Positions 49,510 to 61,252 of a stretch of DNA of 64,000 nt are shown piece after piece. Source of the stretch: Rhabditoides inermis (Eukaryota > Nematoda > Chromadorea > Rhabditida > Rhabditidae); contig CAWZYM010000434.1 of the NCBI GenBank assembly GCA_963966185.1, positions 124,001-188,000 on the forward strand, read 5' to 3'. The stretch's first letter is position 1; each line of letters opens with the position of its first letter. Made by a program: the position numbers and the translations under genes. A model generated the notes under the pieces. It saw only the letters and a list, made by a program, of their open reading frames with translations. It was not told where the DNA came from and ran no database searches.

Positions 49510-50500
49510 GGTGTGTTAAGAGTGTGTGAACAGTGTGTTAATGTGTTAACACTGTTAACAGTGTGTTAACAGTGTGTTAACAGTGTGTTAACAGTGTGTT
49601 AACAGTGTGTTAACAGTGTGTTAACAGTGTGTTAACAGTGTGTTAACAGTGTGCTAACAGTGTGTTAACAGTGTGTTAACAGTGTGTTAACAGTGTGTTA
49701 ACAGTGTGTTAACAGTGTGTTAACAGTGTGTTAACAGTGTGTTAACAGTGTGTTAACAGTGTGTTAACAGTGTGTTAACAGTGTGTTAACAGTGTGTTAA
49801 CAGTGTGTTAACAGTGTGTTAACAGTGTGTTAACAGTGTGTTAACAGTGTGTTAACAGTGTGTTAACAGTGTGTTAACAGTGTGTTAACAGTGTGTTAAC
49901 AGTGTGTTAACAGTGTGTTAACAGTGTGTTAACAGTGTGTTAACAGTGTGTTAACAGTGTGTTAACAGTGTGTTAACAGTGTGTTAACAGTGTGTTAACA
50001 GTGTGTTAACAGTGTGTTAACAGTGTGTTAACAGTGTGTTAACAGTGTGTTAACAGTGTGTTAACAGTGTGTTAACAGTGTGTTAACAGTGTGTTTACAG
50101 TGTGTTAACAGTGTGTTAACAGTGTGTTAACAGTGTGTTAACAGTGTGTTAACAGTGTGTTAACAGTGTGTTAACAGTGTGTTAACAGTGTGTTAACAGT
50201 GTGTTAACAGTGTGTTAACAGTGTGTTAACAGTGTGTTAACAGTGTGTTAACAGTGTGTTAACAATGTGTTAACAGTGTGTTAACAGTGTGTTAACAGTG
50301 TGTTAACAATGTGTTAACAGTGTGTTAACAGTGTGTTAACAGTGTGTTAACAGTGTGTTAACAGTGTGTTAACAGTGTGTTAACAGTGTGTTAACGGTGT
50401 GTTAAGAGTGTGTTAACAGTGTGTTAACAGTGTGTTAACAGTGTGTTAACAGTGTGTTAACAGTGTGTTAACGGTGTGTTAAGAGTGTGTTAAGAGTGTG
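49474..50500 (-). repeat. 11-mer array, about 93 units, reversed
   Basis: First array in the - orientation. An irregular patch at about 49533-49566 includes GTGTTAATGTGTTAACAC and a second small palindrome, CACTGTTAACAGTG (49550-49563). Other variants are GTGTGTTTACAG near 50090, one CTAACAG near 49653 and two AACAATG. It ends with reversed CCGTTAA and CTCTTAA units before the tail box. Confidence 0.95.
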
Positions 50501-52108
50501 TAACCATCACATCACTATGGCTCGCTGCACATCACTGCGGCTAGAACCTGACGGTTTGAGATTTCTGCCGGCTGAACCTGACGCTTTTATTTTTCTGGCG
50601 CTAGAACCTGACAATTTGAGATTTCTGGGCCTAGAACCTGGCGGTTTGAGATCTCTGCCGACAGAACCTGACGGTTCGATTTCTCTGCGGCTAGAACCTG
50701 ACGGTTTGAGATTTCTGCCTGCAGAACCTGACGGTTTGAGATATCTGGCGCTAGAACCTGACAGTTTGAGATCTCTGCCGCTAGAACCTGACGGTTTGAG
50801 AATTCTGCCGGCAGAACCTGACGGTTTGAGATATCTGGCGCTAGAACCTGACAGTTTGAGATATCTACCGACAGAACCTGACGGTTTGAGATCTCTGTCA
50901 ACAGAACCTGACGGTTTGAGATTTCTACCAACAGAACCTGACAGGTTTGATATCTCTGCGGCTAGAACCTGACGGTTTGAAATTTCTGCCGGCTGAACCT
51001 GACGGTTTGAGATATCTGGCGCTAGAACCTGACGGTTTGAGATCTCTGCGGCTAGAACCTGACGGTTTGAGATCTCTGCGGCTAGAACCTGACGGTTTGA
51101 CATCTCTGCGGCTAGAACCTGACGGTTTTATATTTACCGACAGAACCTGACGATTTGAGTTCTCTGCCAACAGAACCTGACGGTTTGAGATCTCTACCAA
51201 CAGAACCTGACGGTTTGAGATTTCTGGGCTTAGAACCTGACGGTTTGAGATAAATACCGTCAGAACCTGACAGTTTGAGGTTTCTGCGGCTAGAACCTGA
51301 CGGTTTGAGATTTCTGCCTGCAAAACCTGACGGTTTGAGATATCTGGCGCTAGAACCTGACAGTTTGAGATATCTACCGACAGAACATGACGGTTTGAGA
51401 TCTCTGCCAACAGAACCTGACGGTTTGAGGTCTCTGCCAACAGAACCTGACGGTTTGATATCTCTGCGGCTAGAACCTGACGGTTTGAGATTTCTGCCTG
51501 CAGAACCTGACGGTTTGAGATATCTGGCGCTAGAACCTTACAGTTTGAGACCTCTGCCGCTAGAACCTGACGGTTTGAGAATTCTGCCGGCAGAACCTGA
51601 CGGTTTGAGATATCTGGCGCTAGAACCTGAGAGTTTGAGATATCTACCGACAGAACCTGACGGTTTGAGATCTCTGTCAACAGAACCTGACGGTTTGAGA
51701 TTTCTGCCAACAGAACCTGACGGTTTGATATCTCTGCGGCTAGAACCTGACGGTTTGAGATTTCTGCCGGCTGAACCTGACGGTTTGAGATATCTGGCGC
51801 TAGAACCTGACGGTTTGAGATCTCTGCGGCTAGAACCTGACGGTTTGAAATCTCTGCGGCTAGAACCTGACGGTTTGAGATCTCTGCGGCTAGAACCTGA
51901 CGGTTTTAGATAATTACCAACAGAACCTGACGATTTGAGTTCTCTGCCAACAGAACTTGACGGTTTGAGATCTCTACCAACAGAACCTGACGGTTTGAGA
52001 TTTCTGGGCCTAGAACCTGACGGTTTGAGATAAATACCGTCAGAACCTGACAGTTTGAGATCTCTGCGGCTAGAACCTGACGGTTTGAGATATCTGGCGC
52101 TAGAACCC
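50501..52108 (-). repeat. 30-mer block 36 (1608 bp, fusion of two blocks)
   Basis: From the tail box (GGTTA form) it is an 828-type block up to its head marker GATAAATACCGTC (51249-51261). It does not reach the CCCCG head; it continues into a long-type block with a second head marker at 52029-52041 and then ends CTAGAACCCCG. The intervening 11-mers, tail box and part of the second block are missing. Confidence 0.93.
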
Positions 52109-53159
52109 CGTGTGTTAACAGTGTGTTAACAGTGTGTTAACAATGTGTTAACAGTGTGTTAACAGTGTGTTAACAGTGTGTTAACAGTGTGTTAACAGTG
52201 TGTTAACAGTGTGTTAACAGTGTGTTAACAGTGTGTTAACAGTGTGTTAACAGTGTGTTAACAGTGTGTTAACAGTGTGTTAACAGTGTGTTAACAGTGT
52301 GTTAACAGTGTGTTAACAGTGTGTTAACAGTGTGTTAACAGTGTGTTAACAGTGTGTTAACAGTGTGTTAACAGTGTGTTAACAGTGTGTTAACAGTGTG
52401 TTAACAGTGTGTTAACAGTGTGTTAACAGTGTGTTAACAGTGTGTTAACAGTGTGTTAACAGTGTGTTAACAGTGTGTTAACAGTGTGTTAACAGTGTGT
52501 TAACAGTGTGTTAACAGTGTGTTAACAGTGTGTTAACAGTGCGTTAACAGTGTGTTAACAGTGTGTTAACAGTGTGTTAACAGTGCGTTAACAGTGTGTT
52601 AACAGTGTGTTAACAGTGTGTTAACAGTGCGTTAACAGTGTGTTAACAGTGTGTTAACAGTGCGTTAACAGTGTGTTAACAGTGTGTTAACAGTGTGTTA
52701 ACAGTGTGTTAACAGTGTGTTAACAGTGCGTTAACAGTGTGTTAACAGTGTGTTAACAGTGTGTTAACAGTGTGTTAACAGTGTGTTAACAGTGTGTTAA
52801 CAGTGTGTTAACAGTGTGTTAACAGTGTGTTAACAGTGTGTTAACAGTGTGTTAACAGTGTGTTAACAGTGTGTTAACAGTGTGTTAACAGTGTGTTAAC
52901 AGTGTGTTAACAGTGTGTTAACAGTGTGTTAACAGTGTGTTAACAGTGTGTTAACAGTGTGTTAACAGTGTGTTAACAGTGTGTTAACAGTGTGTAAACA
53001 GTGTGTAAACAGTGTGTTAACGGTGTGTTAAGAGTGTGTTAAGAGTGTGTTAACAGTGTGTTAACAGTGTGTAAACAGTGTGTTAACGGTGTGTTAAGAG
53101 TGTGTTAAGAGTGTGTTAACAGTGTGTTAACGGTGTGTTAAGAGTGTGTTAAGAGTGTG
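52109..53159 (-). repeat. 11-mer array, 95 units, reversed
   Basis: Contains a cluster of GTGCGTTAAC units (about 52541-52731). Near the tail (about 52993-53157) GTGTGTAAACAG, CCGTTAA and CTCTTAA complements are repeated three times. Confidence 0.96.
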
Positions 53160-54789
53160 TAAACATCACATCACTATGGCTCGCTGCACATCACTGCGGC
53201 TAGAACCTGACGGTTTGAGATTTCTGCCGGCTGAACCTGACGCTTTTATTTTTCTGGCGCTAGAACCTGACAATTTGAGATTTCTGGGCCTAGAACCTGG
53301 CGGTTTGAGATCTCTGCCGACAGAACCTGACGGTTCGATTTCTCTGCGGCTAGAACCTGACGGTTTGAGATTTCTGCTGCAGAACCTGACGGTTGAGATT
53401 CTGCCTGCAGAACCTGACGTTGAGATATCTGCGCTAGAACCTGACGTTTGAGATTCTGCCGGCAGAACCTGACGGTTTGAGAATTCTGGGGCTGGAGCCT
53501 GACGGTTTGAGATTTCTGGGGCTAGAACCTGACAGTTTGAGATATCTACCGACAGAACCTAACGGTTTGAGATCTCTGTCAAAAAGAACCTGACGGATTG
53601 AGATCTCTGCCGACAGAACCTGACGGTTTGATTTCTCTGCGGCTAGAACCTGACGGTTTGAGATTTCTGCCTGCAGAACCTGACGGTTTGAGATATCTGG
53701 CGCTAAAACCTGACAGTTTGAGATATCTACCGACAGAACATGACGGTTTGAGATCTCTGCCAACAGAACCTGACGGTTTGACATCTCTGCGGCTAGAACC
53801 TGACGGTTTTATATTTACCGACAGAACCTGACGATTTGAGTTCTCTGCCAACAGAACCTGACGGTTTGAGATCTCTACCAACAGAACCTGACGGTTTGAG
53901 ATTTCTGGGCTTAGAACCTGACGGTTTGAGATAAATACCGTCAGAACCTGACAGTTTGAGGTTTCTGCGGCTAGAACCTGACGGTTTGAGATTTCTGCCT
54001 GCAAAACCTGACGGTTTGAGATATCTGGCGCTAGAACCTGACAGTTTGAGATATCTACCGACAGAACATGACGGTTTGAGATCTCTGCCAACAGAACCTG
54101 ACGGTTTGAGGTCTCTGCCAACAGAACCTGACGGTTTGATATCTCTGCGGCTAGAACCTGACGGTTTGAGATTTCTGCCTGCAGAACCTGACGGTTTGAG
54201 ATATCTGGCGCTAGAACCTTACAGTTTGAGACCTCTGCCGCTAGAACCTGACGGTTTGAGAATTCTGCCGGCAGAACCTGACGGTTTGAGATATCTGGCG
54301 CTAGAACCTGAGAGTTTGAGATATCTACCGACAGAACCTGACGGTTTGAGATCTCTGTCAACAGAACCTGACGGTTTGAGATTTCTGCCAACAGAACCTG
54401 ACGGTTTGATATCTCTGCGGCTAGAACCTGACGGTTTGAGATTTCTGCCGGCTGAACCTGACGGTTTGAGATATCTGGCGCTAGAACCTGACGGTTTGAG
54501 ATCTCTGCGGCTAGAACCTGACGGTTTGAAATCTCTGCGGCTAGAACCTGACGGTTTGAGATCTCTGCGGCTAGAACCTGACGGTTTTAGATAATTACCA
54601 ACAGAACCTGACGATTTGAGTTCTCTGCCAACAGAACTTGACGGTTTGAGATCTCTACCAACAGAACCTGACGGTTTGAGATTTCTGGGCCTAGAACCTG
54701 ACGGTTTGAGATAAATACCGTCAGAACCTGACAGTTTGAGATCTCTGCGGCTAGAACCTGACGGTTTGAGATATCTGGCGCTAGAACCC
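53160..54789 (-). repeat. 30-mer block 37 (1630 bp, fusion, with indel cluster)
   Basis: Tail box of the GTTTA form and a K-type first part like block 38, then a second part like block 36, again with two head markers (53930-53942, 54710-54722). Between about 53376 and 53457 several monomers are shortened by single-base losses in short homopolymers. Confidence 0.92.
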
Positions 54790-55840
54790 CGTGTGTTAAC
54801 AGTGTGTTAACAGTGTGTTAACAATGTGTTAACAGTGTGTTAACAGTGTGTTAACAGTGTGTTAACAGTGTGTTAACAGTGTGTTAACAGTGTGTTAACA
54901 GTGTGTTAACAGTGTGTTAACAGTGTGTTAACAGTGTGTTAACAGTGTGTTAACAGTGTGTTAACAGTGTGTTAACAGTGTGTTAACAGTGTGTTAACAG
55001 TGTGTTAACAGTGTGTTAACAGTGTGTTAACAGTGTGTTAACAGTGTGTTAACAGTGTGTTAACAGTGTGTTAACAGTGTGTTAACAGTGTGTTAACAGT
55101 GTGTTAACAGTGTGTTAACAGTGTGTTAACAGTGTGTTAACAGTGTGTTAACAGTGTGTTAACAGTGTGTTAACAGTGTGTTAACAGTGTGTTAACAGTG
55201 TGTTAACAGTGTGTTAACAGTGCGTTAACAGTGTGTTAACAGTGTGTTAACAGTGTGTTAACAGTGCGTTAACAGTGTGTTAACAGTGTGTTAACAGTGT
55301 GTTAACAGTGCGTTAACAGTGTGTTAACAGTGTGTTAACAGTGCGTTAACAGTGTGTTAACAGTGTGTTAACAGTGTGTTAACAGTGTGTTAACAGTGTG
55401 TTAACAGTGCGTTAACAGTGTGTTAACAGTGTGTTAACAGTGTGTTAACAGTGTGTTAACAGTGTGTTAACAGTGTGTTAACAGTGTGTTAACAGTGTGT
55501 TAACAGTGTGTTAACAGTGTGTTAACAGTGTGTTAACAGTGTGTTAACAGTGTGTTAACAGTGTGTTAACAGTGTGTTAACAGTGTGTTAACAGTGTGTT
55601 AACAGTGTGTTAACAGTGTGTTAACAGTGTGTTAACAGTGTGTTAACAGTGTGTTAACAGTGTGTTAACAGTGTGTAAACAGTGTGTAAACAGTGTGTTA
55701 ACGGTGTGTTAAGAGTGTGTTAAGAGTGTGTTAACAGTGTGTTAACAGTGTGTAAACAGTGTGTTAACGGTGTGTTAAGAGTGTGTTAAGAGTGTGTTAA
55801 CAGTGTGTTAACGGTGTGTTAAGAGTGTGTTAAGAGTGTG
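54790..55840 (-). repeat. 11-mer array, 95 units, reversed
   Basis: Same length and same order of GTGCGTTAAC and GTGTGTAAACAG variants as 52109-53159. Confidence 0.96.
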
Positions 55841-56787
55841 TAAACATCACATCACTATGGCTCGCTGCACATCACTGCGGCTAGAACCTGACGGTTTGAG
55901 ATTTCTGCCGGCTGAACCTGACGCTTTTATTTTTCTGGCGCTAGAACCTGACAATTTGAGATTTCTGGGCCTAGAACCTGGCGGTTTGAGATCTCTGCCG
56001 ACAGAACCTGACGGTTCGATTTCTCTGCGGCTAGAACCTGACGGTTTGAGATTTCTGCCTGCAGAACCTGACGGTTGAGATATCTGGCGCTAGAACCTGA
56101 CAGTTTGAGATCTCTGCCGCTAGAACCTGACGGTTTGAGAATTCTGCCGGCAGAACCTGACGGTTTGAGAATTCTGGGGCTGGAGCCTGACGGTTTGAGA
56201 TTTCTGGGGCTAGAACCTGACAGTTTGAGATATCTACCGACAGAACCTAACGGTTTGAGATCTCTGTCAAAAAGAACCTGACGGATTGAGATCTCTGCCG
56301 ACAGAACCTGACGGTTTGATTTCTCTGCGGCTAGAACCTGACGGTTTGAGATTTCTGCCTGCAGAACCTGACGGTTTGAGATATCTGGCGCTAAAACCTG
56401 ACAGTTTGAGATATCTACCGACAGAACATGACGGTTTGAGATCTCTGCCAACAGAACCTGACGGTTTGAGGTCTCTGCCAACAGAACCTGACGGTTTGAT
56501 ATCTCTGCGGCTAGAACCTGACGGTTTGAGATCTCTGCGGCTAGAACCTGACGGTTTGACATCTCTGCGGCTAGAACCTGACGGTTTTATATTTACCGAC
56601 AGAACCTGACGATTTGAGTTCTCTGCCAACAGAACCTGACGGTTTGAGATCTCTACCAACAGAACCTGACGGTTTGAGATTTCTGGGCCTAGAACCTGAC
56701 GGTTTGAGATAAATACCGTCAGAACCTGACAGTTTGAGATCTCTGCGGCTAGAACCTGACGGTTTGAGATATCTGGCGCTAGAACCC
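55841..56787 (-). repeat. 30-mer block 38 (947 bp)
   Basis: Shares the tail-proximal part of the long type (GTTTA tail, 29-bp monomer near 56073, GGGGCTGGAGCC near 56174, TCAAAAAGAACC near 56267) joined to the head-proximal part of the 828-type (GGTTTTATATTTACC near 56583, GATAAATACCGTC). A recombinant of the two types. Confidence 0.95.
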
Positions 56788-57728
56788 CGTGTGTTAACAG
56801 TGTGTTAACAGTGTGTTAACAGTGTGTTAACAGTGTGTTAACAGTGTGTTAACAGTGTGTTAACAGTGTGTTAACAGTGTGTTAACAGTGTGTTAACAGT
56901 GCGTTAACAGTGTGTTAACAGTGTGTTAACAGTGTGTTAACAGTGTGTTAACAGTGTGTTAACAGTGTGTTAACAGTGTGTTAACAGTGTGTTAACAGTG
57001 TGTTAACAGTGTGTTAACAGTGTGTTAACAGTGTGTTAACAGTGTGTTAACAGTGTGTTAACAGTGTGTTAACAGTGTGTTAACAGTGTGTTAACAGTGT
57101 GTTAACAGTGCGTTAACAGTGTGTTAACAGTGTGTTAACAGTGTGTTAACAGTGCGTTAACAGTGTGTTAACAGTGTGTTAACAGTGCGTTAACAGTGTG
57201 TTAACAGTGTGTTAACAGTGTGTTAACAGTGTGTTAACAGTGTGTTAACAGTGTGTTAACAGTGTGTTAACAGTGTGTTAACAGTGTGTTAACAGTGTGT
57301 TAACAGTGTGTTAACAGTGTGTTAACAGTGTGTTAACAGTGTGTTAACAGTGTGTTAACAGTGTGTTAACAGTGTGTTAACAGTGTGTTAACAGTGTGTT
57401 AACAGTGTGTTAACAGTGTGTTAACAGTGTGTTAACAGTGTGTTAACAGTGTGTTAACAGTGTGTTAACAGTGTGTTAACAGTGTGTTAACAGTGTGTTA
57501 ACAGTGTGTTAACAGTGTGTAAACAGTGTGTAAACAGTGTGTTAACGGTGTGTTAAGAGTGTGTTAAGAGTGTGTTAACAGTGTGTTAACGGTGTGTTAA
57601 GAGTGTGTTAAGAGTGTGTTAACAGTGTGTTAACAGTGTGTAAACAGTGTGTTAACGGTGTGTTAAGAGTGTGTTAAGAGTGTGTTAACAGTGTGTTAAC
57701 GGTGTGTTAAGAGTGTGTTAAGAGTGTG
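56788..57728 (-). repeat. 11-mer array, 85 units, reversed
   Basis: Scattered GTGCGTTAAC units (near 56898 and 57107-57190). The CTCTTAA-CCGTTAA complement motif is repeated four times before the tail box. Confidence 0.96.
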
Positions 57729-58675
57729 TAAACATCACATCACTATGGCTCGCTGCACATCACTGCGGCTAGAACCTGACGGTTTGAGATTTCTGCCGGC
57801 TGAACCTGACGCTTTTATTTTTCTGGCGCTAGAACCTGACAATTTGAGATTTCTGGGCCTAGAACCTGGCGGTTTGAGATCTCTGCCGACAGAACCTGAC
57901 GGTTCGATTTCTCTGCGGCTAGAACCTGACGGTTTTAGATTTCTGCCTGCAGAACCTGACGGTTGAGATATCTGGCGCTAGAACCTGACAGTTTGAGATC
58001 TCTGCCGCTAGAACCTGACGGTTTGAGAATTCTGCCGGCAGAACCTGACGGTTTGAGAATTCTGGGGCTGGAGCCTGACGGTTTGAGATTTCTGGGGCTA
58101 GAACCTGACAGTTTGAGATATCTACCGACAGAACCTAACGGTTTGAGATCTCTGTCAAAAAGAACCTGACGGATTGAGATCTCTGCCGACAGAACCTGAC
58201 GGTTTGATTTCTCTGCGGCTAGAACCTGACGGTTTGAGATTTCTGCCTGCAGAACCTGACGGTTTGAGATATCTGGCGCTAAAACCTGACAGTTTGAGAT
58301 ATCTACCGACAGAACATGACGGTTTGAGATCTCTGCCAACAGAACCTGACGGTTTGAGGTCTCTGCCAACAGAACCTGACGGTTTGATATCTCTGCGGCT
58401 AGAACCTGACGGTTTGAGATCTCTGCGGCTAGAACCTGACGGTTTGACATCTCTGCGGCTAGAACCTGACGGTTTTATATTTACCGACAGAACCTGACGA
58501 TTTGAGTTCTCTGCCAACAGAACCTGACGGTTTGAGATCTCTACCAACAGAACCTGACGGTTTGAGATTTCTGGGCCTAGAACCTGACGGTTTGAGATAA
58601 ATACCGTCAGAACCTGACAGTTTGAGATCTCTGCGGCTAGAACCTGACGGTTTGAGATATCTGGCGCTAGAACCC
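57729..58675 (-). repeat. 30-mer block 39 (947 bp)
   Basis: Copy of block 38 with GGTTTTAGATTTC near 57931. Confidence 0.95.
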
Positions 58676-59473
58676 CGTGTGTTAACAGTGTGTTAACAGT
58701 GTGTTAACAGTGTGTTAACAGTGTGTTAACAGTGTGTTAACAGTGTGTTAACAGTGTGTTAACAGTGTGTTAACAGTGTGTTAACAGTGTGTTAACAGTG
58801 TGTTAACAGTGTGTTAACAGTGTGTTAACAGTGTGTTAACAGTGTGTTAACAGTGTGTTAACAGTGTGTTAACAGTGTGTTAACAGTGTGTTAACAGTGT
58901 GTTAACAGTGCGTTAACAGTGTGTTAACAGAGTGTTAACAGTGTGTTAACAGTGTGTTAACAGTGTGTTAACAGTGTGTTAACAGTGTGTTAACAGTGTG
59001 TTAACAGTGTGTTAACAGTGTGTTAACAGTGTGTTAACAGTGTGTTAACAGTGTGTTAACAGTGTGTTAACAGTGTGTTAACAGTGTGTTAACAGTGTGT
59101 TAACAGTGTGTTAACAGTGTGTTAACAGTGTGTTAACAGTGTGTTAACAGTGTGTTAACAGTGTGTTAACAGTGTGTTAACAGTGTGTTAACAGTGTGTT
59201 AACAGTGTGTTAACAGTGTGTTAACAGTGTGTTAACAGTGTGTTAACAGTGTGTAAACAGTGTGTTAACGGTGTGTAAACAGTGTGTTAACGGTGTGTTA
59301 AGAGTGTGTTAAGAGTGTGTTAACAGTGTGTTAACGGTGTGTTAAGAGTGTGTTAAGAGTGTGTTAACAGTGTGTTAACAGTGTGTAAACAGTGTGTTAA
59401 CGGTGTGTTAAGAGTGTGTTAAGAGTGTGTTAACAGTGTGTTAACGGTGTGTTAAGAGTGTGTTAAGAGTGTG
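58676..59473 (-). repeat. 11-mer array, 72 units, reversed
   Basis: One GAGTGTTAAC unit near 58930; the same repeated opening motifs beside the tail box at 59240-59470. Confidence 0.96.
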
Positions 59474-60420
59474 TAAACATCACATCACTATGGCTCGCTG
59501 CACATCACTGCGGCTAGAACCTGACGTTTTGAGATTTCTGCCGGCTGAACCTGACGCTTTTATTTTTCTGGCGCTAGAACCTGACAATTTGAGATTTCTG
59601 GGCCTAGAACCTGGCGGTTTGAGATCTCTGCCGACAGAACCTGACGGTTCGATTTCTCTGCGGCTAGAACCTGACGGTTTGAGATTTCTGCCTGCAGAAC
59701 CTGACGGTTGAGATATCTGGCGCTAGAACCTGACAGTTTGAGATCTCTGCCGCTAGAACCTGACGGTTTGAGAATTCTGCCGGCAGAACCTGACGGTTTG
59801 AGAATTCTGGGGCTGGAGCCTGACGGTTTGAGATTTCTGGGGCTAGAACCTGACAGTTTGAGATATCTACCGACAGAACCTAACGGTTTGAGATCTCTGT
59901 CAAAAAGAACCTGACGGATTGAGATCTCTGCCGACAGAACCTGACGGTTTGATTTCTCTGCGGCTAGAACCTGACGGTTTGAGATTTCTGCCTGCAGAAC
60001 CTGACGGTTTGAGATATCTGGCGCTAGAACCTGACAGTTTGAGATATCTACCGACAGAACATGACGGTTTGAGATCTCTGCCAACAGAACCTGACGGTTT
60101 GAGGTCTCTGCCAACAGAACCTGACGGTTTGATATCTCTGCGGCTAGAACCTGACGGTTTGAGATCTCTGCGGCTAGAACCTGACGGTTTGACATCTCTG
60201 CGGCTAGAACCTGACGGTTTTATTTTTACCGACAGAACCTGACGATTTGAGTTCTCTGCCAACAGAACCTGACGGTTTGAGATCTCTACCAACAGAACCT
60301 GACGGTTTGAGATTTCTGGGCCTAGAACCTGACGGTTTGAGATAAATACCGTCAGAACCTGACAGTTTGAGATCTCTGCGGCTAGAACCTGACGGTTTGA
60401 GATATCTGGCGCTAGAACCC
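59474..60420 (-). repeat. 30-mer block 40 (947 bp)
   Basis: Copy of block 38 with GACGTTTTGAG near 59524, TTTTATTTTTACC near 60220 and GGCGCTAGAACC (not GGCGCTAAAACC) near 60020. Confidence 0.95.
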
Positions 60421-61252
60421 CGTGTGTTAACAGTGTGTTAACAGTGTGTTAACAGTGTGTTAACAGTGTGTTAACAGTGTGTTAACAGTGTGTTAACAGT
60501 GTGTTAACAGTGTGTTAACAGTGTGTTAACAGTGTGTTAACAGTGTGTTAACAGTGTGTTAACAGTGTGTTAACAGTGTGTTAACAGTGTGTTAACAGTG
60601 TGTTAACAGTGTGTTAACAGTGTGTTAACAGTGTGTTAACAGTGTGTTAACAGTGTGCTAACAGTGTGTTAACAGTGTGCTAACAGTGTGTTAACAGTGT
60701 GTTAACAGTGTGCTAACAGTGTGTTAACAGTGTGTTAACAGTGTGTTAACAGTGTGTAACACAGTGTGTTAACAGTGTGTTAACAGTGTGTTAACAGTGT
60801 GTTAACAGTGTGTTAACAGTGTGTTAACAGTGTGTTAACAGTGTGTTTACAGTGTGTTAACAGTGTGTTAACAGTGTGTTAACAGTGTGTTAACAGTGTG
60901 TTAACAGTGTGTTAACAGTGTGTTAACAGTGTGTTAACAGTGTGTTAACAGTGTGTTAACAGTGTGTTAACAGTGTGTTAACAGTGTGTTAACAGTGTGT
61001 TAACAGTGTGTTAACAGTGTGTTAACAGTGTGTTAACAGTGTGTTAACAGTGTGTTAACAGTGTGTTAACAGTGTGTTAACAGTGTGTTAACAGTGTGTT
61101 AACAGTGTGTTAACAGTGTGTTAACAGTGTGTTAACAGTGTGTTAACAGTGTGTTAACAGTGTGTTAACAGTGTGTTAACAGTGTGTTAACAGTGTGCTA
61201 ACAGTGTGTTAACAGTGTGCTAACAGTGTGTTAACAGTGTGTTAAGAGTGTG
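60421..61252 (-). repeat. 11-mer array, 75 units plus 1 base, reversed
   Basis: Spaced CTAACAG units (complement of TTAGCAC) near 60657-60714 and 61197-61220, one GTGTAACACAG unit with an extra base near 60757, and one GTTTACAG near 60845. Confidence 0.96.

Noticed and set aside
50087..50102. Another empty transposon target on the inverted arm (complement of GTAAACAC)
   Set aside because: The neighbouring TAAACTAAAC marker is missing here and at 60845 and 63325, so these may be independent unit variants rather than the same target allele.
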